From positions 558,001-622,000 of the forward strand of contig CAWBVZ010000007.1 of assembly GCA_963792385.1 (NCBI GenBank): DNA of 64,000 nucleotides. The letters run 5' to 3'. The DNA is from DASSUW01 sp963792385. Its GTDB lineage: Bacteria > Actinomycetota > Thermoleophilia > Solirubrobacterales > Solirubrobacteraceae. The notes below the pieces were generated by a model, which made no database searches, was not told the DNA's origin, and saw only the letters and a list, made by a program, of their open reading frames with translations. A program made the position numbers and the translations under genes. Below are positions 62,701 through 64,000 of this stretch, piece after piece. The stretch's first letter is position 1, and every line of letters begins with the position of its first letter.

Positions 62701-64000
62701 GTCATCGAGATCCCCGGCATTCAGATCAAAGGCAAGCTCGGCGTCAAGGACATCAAGCTCGCCTTCGAGCGCACGCCCGAGGGCAAGCGCTGGGAGGGCG
62801 CCGGCACGATGCTGATCCCGAAGGCTGGGCTGACGCAGCCCACGGTCTCGGCGCGAGTCGTGCTCCTCGACGGCTCGGTGAAGGAGGTCTCGGGCGCGGT
62901 CGACGGCCTCAACGTCACCATCGGCAGCGGCGTGTTCCTGCAGAAACTGGGCGCCGGAGTGATCTTCGACCCGTTCGAGCTCTTTGGCAGCGCACGCGTG
63001 AGCGCCGGCCCGATGATCATGGGCCACGAGGCGCTGAGCGTCGGCGGCGAGCTGCACCTGGTCTTCGGCGGCACCGACGTCTACAAGCTGTCGGGCGCGC
63101 TCGAGATCGCCGAGGCGCACGTCGCCGACGGGCGAGTGTCGTACTCGACCGCCGGCAAGTTCGACTTCGGCGGCAACGTCGAGTTCGAGAAGTACGGCCT
63201 CGGGATCGAAGGCGGCGTCGAGGGCTGGGTGGACGGCACGCGCGCGTTCAACGCCAAGGGCGACACGCGCATCATGCTGCGCGACCTGTCGGTCGGCGGC
63301 GAGGCGGTGCTCTCCAACCTGGGCGTCGCGGCCTGCCGCCGCGGCTTCGGTCCCGACGCGGGCGCGGGCTACCACTGGGGCGACTCGGTGCCGCAGTTCT
63401 TCGCCAGCTCGTGCGACGTCGGCCCCTGGACCGCCACGCGATCGCTCGCCCACGCCGCGACCGTCGGGACGACGCTGCCGGCGAAGCTCCCGCTCGCCAC
63501 GTTCGCGATCGTCGGCGCCGACGGGCCGCCGCGCGTCACGCTCACCGGCCCCGATGGATTGACGATCACCACCCCTGCGACGGGCGGGATCGACGACGGA
63601 CGCGTGATGCTGTTCCGCAACCCGGCCGACAAGACCACCTACGTCGCGGTCGACCGCCCGGCGGGCGGCCGCTGGCAGATCGACGAGCTGCCGGGCTCGA
63701 CCGCCGTCACCCAGGTGCGGCATGCGAACGGGCTGCCCGACGCGAAGGTGACCGCCCGCGTCGTGCGAGCCGGCCGCCGCCTGCGCCTGCGCTACGACAT
63801 CCGCCACATCGCGGGCCAGCGCGTCGAGTTCGTCGAGCGGATGCCGGGCGGCCGCACGCGGTCGCTGGGCAAGGCCCGTGGCGACCGCGGCACGCTCGCC
63901 ATCCGGCCCGAGCCGGGCCGCAACGGCAAGCGCACCGTGATCGCGATGGTCAGCCAGTACGACCTCCCGCGTGCCGAGCTGACCGTGACGTCGTACACGC
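56800..64000 (+). CDS. Giant secreted modular surface protein, incomplete at the right edge
   Basis: At least 2,400 residues visible, still open at 64000. GTG 56800 with AAGGAGG (56787-56793). Signal peptide about 1-25, then FlgD-Ig-like modules with SPNGDG or SPNADG openings (about 31-125, 241-327, 445-534 and a divergent one at 651-761), PKD-like modules (876-964 and 1162-1244: WDFGDGES..H.Y.DPGSY), a beta module with paired Cys (1078-1160: GSGTVTSSPSG, FEGWN), a carboxypeptidase-regulatory-like module (1255-1325), a Trp/Gly/Cys-rich stretch (1372-1417), FnIII-like (about 1674-1754), thrombospondin-type-3-like Asp-rich repeats (DKDNDGVPDDEDNCP, 1759-1800), and a beta-rich region (1825-2220) of alternating hydrophobic strands. 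Presumably a cell-surface or extracellular matrix protein. Confidence 0.88.
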   Translation, partial: MAAGMRRGVLAAMVCALIVAAPASAAAPDVTNRSADRYFSPNGDGREDIARVTYGLSEAATVDVTIKDGDGAVVRKLLEGAAQASSWSTNFFEWNGLDDHGIEAPDGAYAYTLRAESSAGEATVVTGRIGVLRSVAGTMTAPAAGATLTGQDTARLVPTAGYSIARVGFRSWSPGPSLGPSSLAPGPDGSYSSTIDSSQMTNGTNRVQASVEWWDAFGQYHQHIAEVPVTVHNSVRFGSLPRDAAFSPNGDGVEDITTTSSMLLNDEAEVVVRVRDANGDAVRTLFDDHVVNYVSVQWDGTRDDGTRVPDGEYEIELEATNEVGIATTGRSVTVDTQPVGALLAPTPDHVLTGTETFTFAPRAGLNVQGVNYQGSCRYYGGACNLAYAPTAGIAGNWPADVDSTLLEDGNITLTTKVSFIDEYGTSHVWPVSSPGKVSNPVRVEYPTSDHYFSPNADGQEDLAEVGFHLTRTATVDVAISSEGGSVVRHLDDIAAPAAYSTFSWDGRDDEGAVVPDGIYSWSLTATDVDGATGTAGGRLGVLSTLPGALTAPAAGSTFTGPFDLVYEPAPGFDTEQVYFSRCDTDFDCDIGSADQDAGGDTWTLTMDEENRPQGEWRLAAQVRWVDPFGGDHSYRTTEVPVTIADPLRVTIRDPDPESDWFIPPAERFDTSFRLNRTAHVTATIADADGTVVRTLLDEPEAAPDSYSLEWDGRGEGHVVTRDPADCEPEDEADCEEWVEGDLLPTGDYELRVHAVAADGAQHDAVQPVRSERRPGGELLTPRPGDTLSRHQAFVFQAATDFPQPVLYVRICVAGHCQSPDWSPDGIYRAAFDTTGFANGEAEVAMTVGFGDNGGEIIQADHIWRGTSTVTISDVAPQVTFTADPAHGDVPLATTLKIDATDTAGPLAYTVRYGDGSDPVTGTIAPPYADELLTHTYRHPGVHHANVIVTDQDGNSAQRTVDVVATGVFVPPPSDGTLELRATTSPSTDEGRFNLSIDGNRVKAGARNGQGTAPLTVPAGTHSVSFTSGAATTTANYVPSITCRDGSGVVAQAALASVNVPVAGGQHVVCTILNTRRTQRLEVRATGDGSGTVTSSPSGIVCDAVGCHGDFAMGSAVRLTAVPAPGSTFEGWNAGQPCDGTGDCTVTLNTGAGVGVYAHFDVVALKAVAGEDLRGVDDTAIAFDGNASRPASRIERYRWDFGDGESATTARPTHVYADPGSYTATLTVSTGTGASEETDSDELTVRVDEHDDGTGLRLTVRGPGGPIGGADVVVNDAGGDRMQDVTDGLGRARLRGLTDGHHTVYVNAPGHVPAVGRAEIVDGTGTLTVDMEQGALAAADVEAHELSEEEIRDAGIDPDDPANEQVFDTTVNLCFSASGDCKSVGGYFGNGSGGAWWNGGGGTGSGPSDCACVTFPADRATGRPALEVHGTPVWIDDQPVIMWMALPVGGGFMKQFFEVKLLVTNLAPQAIRFEDGAATLTLPPGMSLAPTAAAQALTMPVGDIPGGSSEGTSWIVRGDAAGSYSPSISYSATLQPFARQISVSAQTTTALRVWGAGDALRVLVDADSEAIAGHPYRVRLGLRNISGAGGATAYNASVSIGDGGEGYIFQPRQRRSFGIDAIEPGATYWTDDVILIPERSGLLDVRSSTVGGAAGETVPGGGGIVEHAPTQALDFKGYSDGTLRWKPVPGATGYEIYSVPAGGEGAFPTEQFPGTPIGEATGTEVKLAGGGGPDQWYAVSAIVGGRNVMFHPITQATLAPDKDNDGVPDDEDNCPSTANAGQADKDNDGKGDVCDDHDDTPVDDEDAPEDDDPLGKPKKDPNCKGEHELKFGPVVAVASCWTKSGSTWTATGRARIGGLDVVPSGQGKVTVDVKKLQLKSSGTVDLRAGSVTLYRKQIDVSLAAKKTFKVAEGAVINGLMVTGEWSVELNSGGVKLGITVKLPDTLGGVTGDTRVSLSNDRGLELEKLVIEIPGIQIKGKLGVKDIKLAFERTPEGKRWEGAGTMLIPKAGLTQPTVSARVVLLDGSVKEVSGAVDGLNVTIGSGVFLQKLGAGVIFDPFELFGSARVSAGPMIMGHEALSVGGELHLVFGGTDVYKLSGALEIAEAHVADGRVSYSTAGKFDFGGNVEFEKYGLGIEGGVEGWVDGTRAFNAKGDTRIMLRDLSVGGEAVLSNLGVAACRRGFGPDAGAGYHWGDSVPQFFASSCDVGPWTATRSLAHAATVGTTLPAKLPLATFAIVGADGPPRVTLTGPDGLTITTPATGGIDDGRVMLFRNPADKTTYVAVDRPAGGRWQIDELPGSTAVTQVRHANGLPDAKVTARVVRAGRRLRLRYDIRHIAGQRVEFVERMPGGRTRSLGKARGDRGTLAIRPEPGRNGKRTVIAMVSQYDLPRAELTVTSYT

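Noticed and set aside
58096..63807. Long open frames on the minus strand across the giant protein gene (816 and 1043 residues)
   Set aside because: They translate to Arg/Ala/Gly/His-rich strings with no hydrophobic or motif pattern, as expected opposite a GC-rich gene whose third positions are G/C, and the plus frame has clear modules and a signal peptide.
1..64000. tRNA, rRNA, CRISPR arrays, prophage or insertion-sequence genes
   Set aside because: No transposase or integrase motif, no repeat-spacer pattern and no tRNA/rRNA-like segment were seen on reading both strands.

Overview
The window is very GC-rich DNA with dense, mostly leaderless or weak-SD genes, many GTG starts and long chains of 4-nt start/stop overlaps. 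The yebC - ruvC - ruvA - ruvB - secDF order, separate proline dehydrogenase and P5C dehydrogenase genes, pdxS/pdxT, a mycobacterial-type LigB and a GluQ-like tRNA-Asp modifying enzyme point to an actinobacterium. The fused secDF and the gene neighbourhoods fit the class Thermoleophilia (Solirubrobacterales such as Conexibacter, Solirubrobacter or Patulibacter); this placement is inference from family resemblance, not from a marker gene. No rRNA, tRNA, CRISPR array, phage module or insertion sequence was seen.

Left part (0-12.3 kb, mostly minus strand): the start of recJ; a lipoprotein; a translationally coupled sugar-acid operon (dgoD galactonate dehydratase, a DapA-family aldolase, a PfkB-type kinase); then secDF, a zinc-ribbon/PAS protein, ruvB-ruvA-ruvC, a small membrane protein and yebC, i.e. 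protein export next to Holliday-junction processing. 12.4-24.1 kb: surface-sugar genes (NTP-sugar nucleotidyltransferase, methyltransferase, phosphomannomutase), an MBL hydrolase and a Na+/H+ antiporter on plus; on minus a six-gene chain (GT2 glycosyltransferase, FAD oxidoreductase, HyuA, HyuB, RpiB-like isomerase, CPCC zinc protein) in which every junction overlaps. 24.1-35.1 kb: proline to glutamate catabolism, a TetR regulator with a visible operator, a HAD-like protein lacking the usual nucleophile, a Tat-exported sugar isomerase-like protein, pyridoxal phosphate synthase (pdxS/pdxT), a HIRAN protein, an RpiR regulator, rmlC and gluQ.

Middle part (35.2-45.3 kb): a MalT/LuxR-type ATPase regulator, a coiled-coil protein, an isoaspartyl peptidase, a tail-anchored coiled-coil protein with a membrane partner, a GntR regulator, an EamA transporter, a DoxX-Rieske fusion and an SDR oxidoreductase. 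Seven of these genes are broken by about 17 one-base insertions or deletions, although protein similarity resumes immediately in the next frame each time. No such breaks are seen before 35.9 kb or after 45 kb, so this stretch looks like a poor-quality patch of assembly and not a cluster of dead genes.

Right part (45.3-64 kb): a histidine phosphatase, LigB DNA ligase, two tiny membrane proteins, a second tail-anchored coiled-coil protein that is a clear paralogue of the first, an EAL phosphodiesterase, a secreted Hcp-family protein without any type VI genes, CorA, a secreted SGNH-like hydrolase, an EAL/HDOD protein, a secreted RTX-like repeat protein, and, divergent from it, the first 2,400 codons of a giant secreted modular protein (FlgD-Ig, PKD, carboxypeptidase-regulatory-like, thrombospondin-3-like and long beta-repeat segments) that runs off the right edge. 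The most novel-looking items are this giant protein with its RTX neighbour, the Hcp-like exported protein, the coiled-coil paralogue pair, the DoxX-Rieske fusion, and two copies of a nested palindromic intergenic repeat.
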